From: Montifringilla adamsi
Lineage: Eukaryota > Chordata > Aves > Passeriformes > Passeridae
NCBI GenBank assembly: GCA_017590115.1
Contig: JAGGNK010008226.1
Coordinates: 9,036,567 to 9,100,566, forward strand
Length of the DNA: 64,000 bases
Reading direction: 5' to 3'
Part shown: positions 1 through 46,600 of the stretch, one piece after another
How the letters are laid out: the number at the start of each line of letters is the position of its first letter
How positions within the stretch are numbered: the stretch's first letter is position 1
Notes under the pieces: model-generated
Told to the model about the DNA's origin: nothing
The model's input: the letters and a program-made list of their open reading frames with translations, nothing else
Databases searched by the model: none
Program-made: the position numbers and the translations under genes

Positions 1-35444
<35,444 letters not shown>

Positions 35445-35976
35445 CCCGCGGCCGGACGAGGCTTCCCCGCGAGCGGCGTGGGGCTCCTCTAGGCCGCGAG
35501 CGCGAGGCTTTCCCGAAGGTCTCGAACGCTCGCCCGGGCAGCCCGGGGATGCGGCTGCCGGAGGTGCCCGCCAGACATCCGCAGGCTGCCCCTCGGCCCC
35601 TCGCGGTTCCCACAACACAGGCGCGTATCCCGGCAGCGCTCCCACAACACACGCGGACCTGCCCTCCGTCCCTCCCGCTCTCGCCCCTCGGCCTCGCTCG
35701 AGCGGCCGGGCGAGCCGGCACGGAGCCGCCCCCGCGGCCCCGGCTGCGCTCGCGGGCGGGCGCTGCTCGGAAACCGCCGCGGCAGCGGGCGGCGCGGGCC
35801 GGGCGCGGGCTCGAGGGCTGGCGCGGGCAGCCTTCCTGCGGATGAGCGTCGTGCTAAGAAATGCTGTCACCAGTAATTTTTGTCCCCGTGTTGAGAGCGC
35901 TAACGTGAAACTTTTGGAAATAAAGCATACACCACCTAAAGCAGAACAAAATGCCTAAGAACGTTGGGATCACGGA

Positions 35977-36068
35977 AAGAGAAGAGAAGAGAAGAGAAGA
36001 GAAGAGAAGAGAAGAGAAGAGAAGAGAAGAGAAGAGAAGAGAAGAGAAGAGAAGAGAAGAGAAGAGAA
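35977..36068. repeat. (GAAGA)n microsatellite, about 18 copies
   Basis: Pure pentanucleotide purine tract in the CFAP46-TCTN3 intergenic interval, followed by agaaaaaagaaaaaggaaaa at 36,065-36,084. Confidence 0.95.
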
Positions 36069-36438
36069 AAAAGAAAAAGGAAAACATCTAGGAAAGAAAC
36101 AGAAACTGCAAAACAGTCTCCAGAGGGAAAGAACAAAGTTCCAATATTCAAAATTCTTCAAAGCAAGTGTAGGCAAATAAAATGTTTACATGATGAGAAG
36201 AAATGTCTCCACTCTGTACAAAACATAAGAACGCCCCAATGACAGAGGGCTGTCTGGATAACCCAAGGCAGCTTGTCTAACACCTATTTGCTGATTACAA
36301 TTTGATTGAAAATAAGCGCATTGCAGACTACACAAATGCAACTGATCACTAGTATTTGCTAAGACCTTAGGTTAATCCCTCTTAAAATAATGCTGTTGAA
36401 TAACCTCAGTACTTAAAATATCTACATACAGTAAACTA

Positions 36439-36480
36439 AGAGAAGAGAAGAGAAGAGAAGAGAAAAAAGAAAAAGGAAAA
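36439..36480. repeat. Second GAAGA tract sharing a flank with the first
   Basis: About five GAAGA units followed by the same 20-base interrupted-A flank seen at 36,065-36,084. The 41 bases at 36,440-36,480 equal 36,044-36,084. Confidence 0.93.
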
Positions 36481-37399
36481 GAAAAGAAAGAAAAGGAGCT
36501 GCCTAACTGCACTGACACCAACACATACCAAATGAAGTGTTTGGAGCCTCACCACTGTCCCTCACCTACTGAATCATATCAGATTCTGTGAGGGAAATCA
36601 TTGTGGTCATGAAGACAATTTAAAGGCTTATGTACATAAATTCAATTTTAAACCTAAACCCTTTGCACTTTGAACTAGACTGCAACTCCGTACCAGTAGG
36701 CTGTTCCAGTACAAGGGTCTGTAAAGAACTCAGGAGTGGACTCAATCCCTGCCTGTACTACATAACCCCTCCCTGGCCACAGTACCCATTTAAATCAAGT
36801 AACTGTCTTGCTTCTATGAATATTGATGAACAGAAATAAAACTAATCTGAAATTAGGTGGGCAAGGAAAAAAACCTATAGCAAACCTGTGTTGATTTCTG
36901 AAGCAGAAAGCAATGTATTTGTCTTGTTAGATGATAATATAATGTTAGCTTACTGTGGCTTACTGTGGTATACATATACACGATGTTTGCACCCAAACTT
37001 TGCAACTCTTACTTGGCTACAGTCCAGACACTTCTGGATGTCTGTTGGCAGAATCCCAAACTCAGGTAAGACTAGTGTCTCCTGATATACAAATGAGTAT
37101 GTGAAAGCTCAACTGACTTCTGTAATGCAGATAGTAGCCACCATAATATAAACATCTAAACATTTTTCTATTACTTATTCATCCTCATGGAATACCTGGG
37201 TGGTATGATCCAGTTTAAACGCAGAAGAGCAAAGAAAACTAAGTCTCTCTGCATAAAAATTTTGAAGGTTCAAAATATATCCAAAAAATGTGACTAAAAC
37301 CAAACAAGGTCAAGTGCTGTTGCCAAAAATTGATATATTTTATTTAATGGTGAAAGAGGCAAAGAGAAAGAAAGAGAAAATAAAGAAATCAAAAAAGAA

Positions 37400-38060
37400 G
37401 CGTGCACGGGGGTTGGGGGAACTGGGGAAGATTGACAAGGGTTAGGTGGAAGCGTATCACACATCTGTGGGTCCCAGTGACTTCTCATTTCTCCCTTTGA
37501 TCTGGTCTTCCTGGCAGTGAGAGTCCCCAGTCACCGCCACGCCACACCGAAGAGTAGAGAATCCCATGGATTAATATGGGATTAATTTGGGCGAGGTGGG
37601 AACACCCACGTCCCTCCCTTGCAGGGGCCAGTTTGACACTGTCCCTTGCAAGACTCTGGATTTGTTGCATGGTGCTGCAGCGCTCCAGTGCAGGCTCTGG
37701 GGGCCCTTTTGGGGCTCTTTGTTGGGCCGTGCCACCCCTTCTGCTGTCCTTCACGGGGATGCGGCTTTTTCCCCGGGTGAAGCGGTCCCTCAGCTGGGCG
37801 GTCACTGAGCCTCTGACCAGAGGATTTTCCAGCACACACACAAAGCCTTTTTCTTTTTCCTCCCACCCTTTGGTGCCAGGGTCTGTGCGAAGCCTGGCAG
37901 CTGATAGCCCTGGGGCTGTGATCTCCACGCTGAAGGTGTTAAGCTTGTGCTTTGTGAATGTCCCCAGCCCTGAGTTGTTGCTTTATCCTATCTTCATCAG
38001 CGAGCGGTGTAAAGCCTCGGTCAGGGTGTGGTGGCCTTCTCTGCAGCTTTTGTAGTACAG
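37400..38060. other. Unassigned GC-rich block in intergenic DNA
   Basis: A roughly 600-bp block with higher GC than its AT-rich surroundings and long frames on both strands (minus-strand frame 37,485-37,928, 147 codons; plus-strand frame 37,576-38,055, 159 codons). No protein family is recognised. It may be a fragment of a retroelement internal region or a non-coding exon. Confidence 0.4.
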
Positions 38061-40440
38061 TTCTGCTACAATAAGCAAAGGTCTTTCATGAAAATGTTTA
38101 AGTCATAAACTATAATATTTCAGTCTCTGATACTGTGTTAAGAGTCTGGCTGTATTATCTCCAATTTCAATGGAAAATTATTGGCCGCTGTATAATGAAA
38201 AGTGGTCTCATGGTTTGTGACTATCAAAATCTAATAATTATGTTATGGTGAAATAACCAGGAAAACATGGAAGGAAACAAACAAGACCAATTTAAATCAA
38301 CCATTTTAATTAATTTTTAAGTAAACTGAAAGGAATTAAATCAAGGAAGTGGCTAAAGAAAATAATTGTATATATGGGCAATGGTCATATATCACCTCAC
38401 TAAGCTTTCTGACTTTTCTAACATCATAACCCAATAGGGAATGACTGGTATTCAAATCTGAAAACTTAAGAAATAGGTATTTGTTCTCCCAGTTGTTATG
38501 CAACAAGTTATGATCTCCTGATACTTTATAAAACAGAAACCAGTGGTAAATTGCTGGTAGCTTTTGGCAAAGGGTCTGTGTCCTTTACTGCTATTAGAGT
38601 CACATGACTGTACAAATGAGAGATTAAAGTAGACATATTAACCCACATAGTAAAAACTTTAAAAATAGAGCATCTCCTGTAAATGGTCAAAAGGAAGTGC
38701 ACCAGGGAGATTACTTTACAGTCCACTTGCCTTCTATAGGATTTCTTTTCTTTTCCTTGAATAGATGAGGTACTAGATAACATGCCTGATTCCAGTCCTC
38801 CTACAGGCAAGGTGAGTCTAGAGAGAATGAGAAATAGTACAGACCAAGCACTCTCTAATGAGAATTATATAGATGTGAAAGGAACCATTGCTTTGCTCCA
38901 TCTTCTTTTTTTTTGTAATTACATCCTGATTCTTTTGCACTCTGGTTTGCAGGTTCAAACATCTCATTTCGTGTGTTACATGTTTGTCCCTCTCAGAGGG
39001 CTTTGATGCAGTGTGTTTTTTAACATGTAAGAATATACAAAAATGGTTTTCCATAACATTTTCTCACCTGTTGCTCCTTTCTTTCTGTTCTGTCCTAAGG
39101 CAGATTGAGGCCAACTTCATTATCTGTACTGTGGGTGCTGTCCCTTCTCATTACATACTGTGGAATTTGTGTGTCACCTTGAGGAGACTAGACATATATA
39201 TTCTGTTTATTCCCAAACTGCATACTAATGTAGAGCCATGAATGCACACAGAGCAATGAAGGGGAGAAACAAAAGGTTGCAAAGAGATTTAGACAAACTG
39301 GTAGTATTGTCTATAGACATTATGCATCTTATTCTCTTTGTTCAGAAATTGGTCATGATCACATAACTTGAATTATAAAATGATTTTCAATTATCAATTT
39401 GAATAAAAGTTTAAATCAACCTGGTTTTATTAAAATTTAGTTACTTGTTTCTAGAAAGCACTTATAACTAAATCACTGAAGCAGTTAATCTACTGAGGAG
39501 TGGCTGTATTTTATATAGAATGAAAGACAGTAAATAAGTAAATATCCAATGACACAATGCCTCTGTTTTCTATGCTGTCCTCACCTGCCAAAATGTAATG
39601 GCTTAAGGTATCTCTTCTCCATCTTGGCTTCTGATGAAAATCTGAAGTACAAACTGAACATAGGAATGAAACTGGATCAGAACAGAGGCCTAGCCAGTGA
39701 GCTTTCCTTTGACAGAGATGAGTAGTAAAAGGCTAAGGAAGAGTTTCAAACAGGGTATTGCAGTATTTCCAGAGTAAGGAATCCCTGAAGCTTCTAACAG
39801 CTCAAAACCAGCAAACTTGAGCAGGCCCTGTTACAGTACCTGCATTTTTGACAACCTCTGGCATGCTTCCTTTCATGAATTTGGCTTATTTGACTCCTTG
39901 AACACATACTGACTTTTTAATCTCCACTATATTGTGCCAGTCAGATTCGGATGTTAGGTAGATATTGCATGACAAAGAACCTCACAAAAAGTACCACAAA
40001 AAATATTTTTATTTAAAAGATACAACTGTAAAAGCCAAACTCTCGCAGGACTTATCTGAGTGGAATTTTAACTAAGCTTTGGCATTTGTTTGGGAAACAT
40101 TTTCATAATGTCAAAATTAGGAATCTCCTCTCATCTGGTCCACTGTGTAGAAATGCTTGTGATACAAAGTCTAGAATTAGCGAAACACTGTGTTTTTACC
40201 TAGGCAGCTCTGCAGACCAATTTATGCACTCTGACGAAATGTAAAGCAGTGATTGCTTAGTGACCCACTCAATTTACATAATTTAATAGAAATTATATAA
40301 ATGATCGCAGAATAGGGTAGCTCATGTTGAATGTTAGACACAACTGCTCTTAACTCAGTCATTAGACATAGTATGAATTCATTAATGGTAGATGATTTCC
40401 AGTAGCTGTCAACATAGAGTAGCTACAGTTACCTGAAATT
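38061..40440. other. Intergenic DNA with no recognisable feature
   Basis: AT-rich sequence upstream of TCTN3. I see no exon, recent repeat or structured element beyond short T and A runs. Confidence 0.6.
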
Positions 40441-40449
40441 CTCTTTTAA

Positions 40450-40542
40450 ACACGCCATTTTACAAGAGCGTTGCCCCGGCCCCGCCCCTTTCGGCCGCGC
40501 AGGCGCAGTGGCTCCGCGGGGTGTCCCGCTTGGTGTGCGGCC
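40450..40542 (+). promoter_or_regulatory. TCTN3: TCTN3 core promoter and 5' leader
   Basis: The sequence switches from AT-rich to GC-rich within 100 bp of the ATG. Visible motifs are a YY1-like acgccattt at 40,452-40,460, a GC box ccccgcccc near 40,481, and an NRF1-like gcgcaggcgcag at 40,497-40,508. There is no TATA box. This is typical of a broadly expressed ciliary housekeeping gene. Confidence 0.75.
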
Positions 40543-40664
40543 ATGCGCGGGTCTCGCGTGGTGCTGCCCCTGCTCCTGTCCCTGCCCCTGACCCTGCTCC
40601 TGCTCCTGCTGTCGCTGCCCGCCCTCAGCCCTGCGGGCGCTTCGCAGCGCTCCGGCGGCAGCAG
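40543..40664 (+). CDS. TCTN3: TCTN3 coding exon 1 (signal peptide, residues 1-40)
   Basis: Starts [12 protein letters not shown], with a hydrophobic core of leucines, then [12 protein letters not shown]. Donor CAG|GTGGGT in phase 2. An in-frame ATG at 40,471 would put a basic, Pro-rich stretch before the signal peptide, so 40,543 is preferred. Confidence 0.85.
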
Positions 40665-43600
40665 GTGGGTAGGGGACGGGCTTCTGCCGCTGCAGGCGCC
40701 GGAGCGGGCCGAGGCGGGCCCGGACACCGGGCCCTGGCCGGGCTCCCGGCGGGAACTGTGGCTTGGCCGCCTGTGCTTCGCGGTGATGTTGCCGCGGTCC
40801 CGGGCCCAGGGACGTCTTAGTGCTGGGCCGGGGACTGGGAAAGGCTTCCCGGGGCCGACAGCACAGTGGCCGAGATGAAGCGAGGCTTGGTTACTCCGTG
40901 ATGAGGCGTCTGGCGGGGGGAGCTGGGAAGACTGGGTTTAAGTAAAGGGAGCTTTGGAGTGCTATGAGGAGACGGTCAAACAAGTACAGACCTCGAGACA
41001 CTGTCAGTGAGGAAGATAGTTTCAGCTATTAGAGAGTAAAATCTCTCTTTGTAGATTGGCCTTGTGATGAGGACCGAGAGGAGCTGTAATATATGGGCAC
41101 TGATTTTGTTTTTAATCACTTTTTTTTTTTCCCCAGGAAATGTCAGGGTGATTTTTAATTACACTAACCGGGTGTCCACAAAGTTACTACAGTGACAAGA
41201 GAGGCTTTCTGTAATTGATTATCTATGCAGACTGTACAACAGCTCATGTAAACTGATGAAAAGTTTATTTTCATAAAATAAAACTGTGTTGCATTTTTGA
41301 CATTATGTAATGTAAAATATGAAATTATGCAAGTATGGTCCATTTTATAGTTCGCTGGGCGGGGGGGGCTTGTCTTTACAGGACTGTGAGTCGAGTGTGT
41401 GTGGAAGAGTCACTGATTTTCAGAAGTAATACCCCTTATTCTACAGACATAATTTCTGATCATGGTGGACGAGATCCACTGTTCTGTGTGCAGTTGGATG
41501 ACAGTAAGCAATCTTTCTTTTCACATATTTTGTTCATAGATCACCTCTGCTTAGGGAATATTTTTTTTAACTGCACCTTGTAATTGTTGCTAATTTTTTT
41601 GACTGTTACAGTTTCGGAGAGACCATAATGAATCTGGGTCTGATCACCAAAGGCAAAGGAAAAGATTATTACACTATTATTAAGGGTAGGGTTTCTGCAT
41701 GAGCACTTTAAATAAGTCTTTATCAATTGCTTATGTATCTGAGATTCCTTACATAGTTGTTTACACACAGACCAGCAGATAAGGGTTGATGTTTAAAGAA
41801 TACCACTACTATAATTTTCAGAAAGTGTTTTCTTACTGTGTTTTGGATTCTTTATTATATATGCTTATTTTCATCCTTTCTTCTCTGCTGGTGGTGATTT
41901 TTTTCACTGGTAATCATATATCCTGTAGGATATGCCATTAACATTATTTTCTCTTTTTGCTTTCCACATTGTGTCTCACAGTGTCTCACATTGGAACACT
42001 TACCATTTTCTCTTTTGAGTTATTTGTCTGGGAGTTGTGACCCACAATTCCATCTGCTTCTGACCTAAATTTTTGAGTGTTTTAGGTTGGGAGGGGCTCA
42101 GGAGATTAACAGGTACAACAGCTAGTCAAAACAAGGTTAGCTTTTTATTATCTTGTCTTGCTTTCAGCTCTTTATAGATTTTGTCTGAGTGTTTTGGATA
42201 CAGGGAAGAACCAAGAAATTATAAGAGCTTCATAATATATAGTATGATAGGTAGTAGCACTAGAACTTTATCCATTCCAATTTTCAGTAGGTCTCACAGT
42301 AAAGATGAATTTAGATAAGGGTTTAACCACAGCTTAAAGTACTGTCAGGGTCCTGGGCTTTTCAGCCTGTAACTTGGAATCTAAATTTTACCCTTTTCCC
42401 ACACCACTTATAATATCCTAAAAGTTAGATTAAAAGGATTCTGAATTTTTAATGTTGTGCACAGAAGAGAACATCTTTGTCCAGTTTGATGGCACCAGAT
42501 TTTTTTAGTCATTTGATATTTGGGCCCTGTATCTATCACATGATGAGGCCCACTGAAGAGGCCTAAACATTTGACTGCATGTGTATGTTAGTTGTAGCAC
42601 CCTAGGAACAGAATTCACTGTTCACATGGCCTTTTCTGTGCTTGTTGGAAGAACATATGGGGAAGACTTTTTTTGGGATCACCTGAAGGATCATAACGTT
42701 TTCTTGTAGAAACAGCCTTCTCCCTGGTGGCCTTTCCCATGAAATACAGAAACTCATATATTTTATTCAACTGATTGTGGCAGCAGCTTTTCCAGGATGG
42801 TGTGATGAGCTACCATTGCCAGAGACATAATCAAGCCCTAATGAGTTATTGTGGCCGGTGGAAGTCATGCACAGGTTGACTTCACCTTCTTGAAACCATT
42901 ACTAGCAGATTAAATTTTATTTTGCCTTTTCCTATGAGATTAAATACCCTTTAGTATCTAAACTTAAGCAGTTTGAATATCTTAAGTTTTGTTGCAGAAA
43001 GCATTTCCTTCCAGTTTTCAGGTATATTTTGCATTGTGTAATCTTGTTAACCTGTGGTAGCAAGTATTCAGTTTTGATAATGGAAGAGTATGTCATGAAC
43101 TGGATCCCAAATCAATTAAATGGCTGTAAGTAGTGCAACTGCAAATGTTTTCTTTTTCAGTCTAATGAGGATACCCTCAAGTGACTATTAAGCAAGTTTC
43201 TGTGCACTCCTATTTTCGTGAACCTTGTAGGAGCTTAATATTTCCTTGACTTTTATCTCCTTGAAAGATTCGACTGCTTAATTAATACTGTATTTGGATA
43301 GTAAAAAGCTTTTGTTTCTGCTAGCTGTGCTGTAACTTTGAGCATCTACTCTGCCCTTGAAAAGCAGAATTGCATTGAGAGCTTAAGGTTCTTTTTTTGC
43401 TGTTCTTTTTTTCCCCCAAAATCTGCGGGATTATGTAAATTCTTTTTGGTACTACTGTCATTGAGAATACTGCCACTTGTTCTTTTCAGTAGAATATGTA
43501 ATCCTTGAATCTTCTAAGATGCTTTATTTGAATGCATTGAAAAGTTATTCATATTAGGATGAGTATGTAGTATGCCTTTAATAATTTACCATTTTATAAC

Positions 43601-46600
43601 AGTGCTTTAGCAGTAATAAATTAATACATTATAGCATCATAACCATCCTATTGAATACCACCAGGTCAGGAAGGTATCACTGTCGGATACCAATAGAAAG
43701 TGTGGGTTTTTTTAGGATGCTTATTGTCTGTTCATACTTATCTTGGGTTTTACCAGTTACCAGTTTTACTTAATTATTTTGAATCCATTTAAGGTTACTC
43801 ACAAATGGGTAATTAAATTTGTAATTCAGATTTCATGTGTGTCTAATATGGGCATCTCATGGAAATTACAGCGCATATTAATATTGCTGTTAAGGAGTCT
43901 CATGTTTTTTGGAAAATCACTTTGTGTATTAATATTTGTTTCCCATGAACTGTACTCATGATATCATCCTGTTCTGTAGATCGTATTAGCCTATTATAAG
44001 TGTTACTGTGGAGTAATTCATATAAGGCACCAACTAGCTTACAATTACTAAAGTTATTCCTCTTAAAAATATTGGCACAGTATTTACTCTTTTTTCTAGT
44101 AACTTATTATTGGAGGATTTCTTCTTTTTTTTCTCTTTTCAAACTCTAGCAAAGCTGAACTATTTTCAACAGCCACAGGATATCAAAGAATCTGATTTTG
44201 TGGAGTCCTTGGAGAAGTATGGCAGGCACTCTTTCTTAGCACCATCACAAATTCAGCCATCGTTCTCTGCTTTTTATCGTGTGAGTTGAAAGAAAATAGC
44301 AATCAATTTGCACATATGCTTTTATTAAACCTCTCTGTAATGATGTCTAATGAGAACAGATTGAAAGATTCTTATTTTGTACCTAGAAACCATAGTATCG
44401 TAGGATCATAGCATATCCTGAGTTGAATGGGACAAGGATCATTGAGTCCAGCTGCTGGCCCTGCACAGGATGCCCCAGCAATCCCACCCTGTGCCTGAGA
44501 GTGTTGTCCAAATGCTTCTTGGGCTCTGTCAGCCTTGGGACTGTGACCATTCCCTCAGGAGCCTGTTCAGGGCTCAACCAGCCTCTGGGGAAGAACCTTA
44601 TCCTGATATCCAGCCTGAGCCTCCCCTGACACACTTCCAGCAGTTTCTTTGAGTCCTGTCCCTTGTCACAGAGAGCAGAGGTCAGTGTCTGCCCCTTGGG
44701 AGGAAGCTGCAGAGTGCAATGAGATCTCCCCTCAGTCTCCTCCAGGTTCAACAAGCCAAGTGACTTTAGCCATTCCTTGTATGGCTTCCCCTGGAGACCC
44801 TTCACCATCTTTGTAGCCCTCTTTTGGATGCTCTCCCCCAGCTTTATGGCTTATATTTTGGCACCCAAAAGTGCCCTCAGGACTCAAGGTGAGGCCATAC
44901 CCGCATGCAGAGCAGAGTGGTAGCAGCTGGTGATGCTGAGCCGGATGCACCCCAGGACACAGGTGGCCCTCCTGGTTACCAGAGCTTATTGTTGAACTGT
45001 TTATCTCTCAGTACTTTCCATTCCTTAGTGTATAAAGTATTTCTGGTCAGTTGCCTTGTATTTAAGAGGTTGGACAACCTTTTAGACAAAACTGGATGTA
45101 CACAAAGAAATATAGATATGTCTCTTGCCCTTGGCATTAGTATTCCACTGTAACTTTGTGATTTCTCCAAATTCTCTTTTCAGGCTGGTGATCCAATCCT
45201 CATCTACTATGATTCGTCATCTGTATTGAGCATGCTTAGACAGCCAATAAAAATGGGAGCCAGTGGACTTTGTGTTGATGGAAATCCTGCTGGTTAGTAA
45301 AGGCAGAAGAATATCTTTGAGTGGTTTGCTTCTGTTTTATCTGTTGTCATGTCTTAACTCACCCAGGCTTCCTGGACACTAAAACCACAAGTTGTACTCG
45401 GATTTTTGCCAACTTGAGCAAGAGCTGCATGACTGACCCTGCCCTAGATGCTGCTTCCTACTACCATGACTTCACTGTGCTAAAGGTGCATTTCAGATTT
45501 CTTGCTTTTGTTCAAAATCTTAGTTGTTTGACTTTGCATTGCCTTCCACTGGGACTTCAGATAACTGTAAAACTGAAGGTCATCTGGTATGTCATTCCTG
45601 ATCTCCCAGTTGCTGGGAAACTGTAGTAGCCGCTCTCTGACCACAGGGAGCAGCAGGCACAACTTTCCCTGGCATTGTCCTAGGGAAAGCTGTGAGAAGA
45701 TCAGAGAAAAGAATGATAAACAATACTTACCTTCACTTGCTGCACCTGTTGTTGTAAACATGCAGAATGTGTTATGGAGATTTGATTACCAAAGGGTGAT
45801 TTCTTAATTGGCCAATGGTGATAGTGTTTAGATTCAAGAATGTATTGGACTGTTGATAAGGGCAATGAGTTTCTTAATAAGTGTAGTATAATAAAATAAT
45901 TGATCAGCCTTCTAGAATCATAGAGTCAGTACTAATTATCACCATGTCGGGGACACCATGCTATGACAGGAAACATGTTAAAAATGTCATGACTGGTGGT
46001 CAATTCAATTCAAACTACTCTCCAATAAATTTCTGTCATTAGCAAATTCTTAGTGTATTTAACAGGTACTTCATTGATACTTCATAGTTCTAATGGCCTA
46101 TCTAAAATTCTCTTGCATTTTAAACAGGTTGTTTATCAAAGTATTCCTGTCTGTTCCATCAGCTTGATCAACCAAGCAGTACATGTTCTCAGTAAAGAAT
46201 TAGGGTGGTTTTTTTACATAAAGTGCTATCTCTAAAATCATACTGATGGCCCCTTATTAATATTAGCTCTATTTATATCCATATCAATTTCTCTACTATT
46301 TATCCTGACAATAAATTCAAAGTAACCAGTTTACTGTTCTGGGTTCATCCCTCTGGTTTTACTGAATGCTTATATGAAAATGTCTCCTCTCACCTTGTAG
46401 AGTTTTTCTGCTTTTCCAAGAGGAAACAACATTGTAAATAGGAGTACTTATTAAGGCTGAAGACTCAGTATACCCTTATACTGGAAATCTAAATCTACTT
46501 AACTAGTAGAGAATAGTCTATTGATCAGATTTAATTCATGTTTTCAGGACTTTCTTGTCACTGTTGCAAAAGTACAGTTTTCCTTAACTGGATGCTGAAG

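Noticed and set aside
35445..40542. A shared bidirectional promoter for CFAP46 and TCTN3
   Set aside because: The two starts are 5.1 kb apart and each has its own GC-rich promoter, well beyond the usual 1 kb for a bidirectional promoter.
41612..41690. Exon-like block in TCTN3 intron 2 (acceptor ttacag, donor gtaggg)
   Set aside because: In the phase set by exons 2 and 3 it meets a stop, and the mammalian protein has no residues at this point, so it is a chance pseudo-exon.
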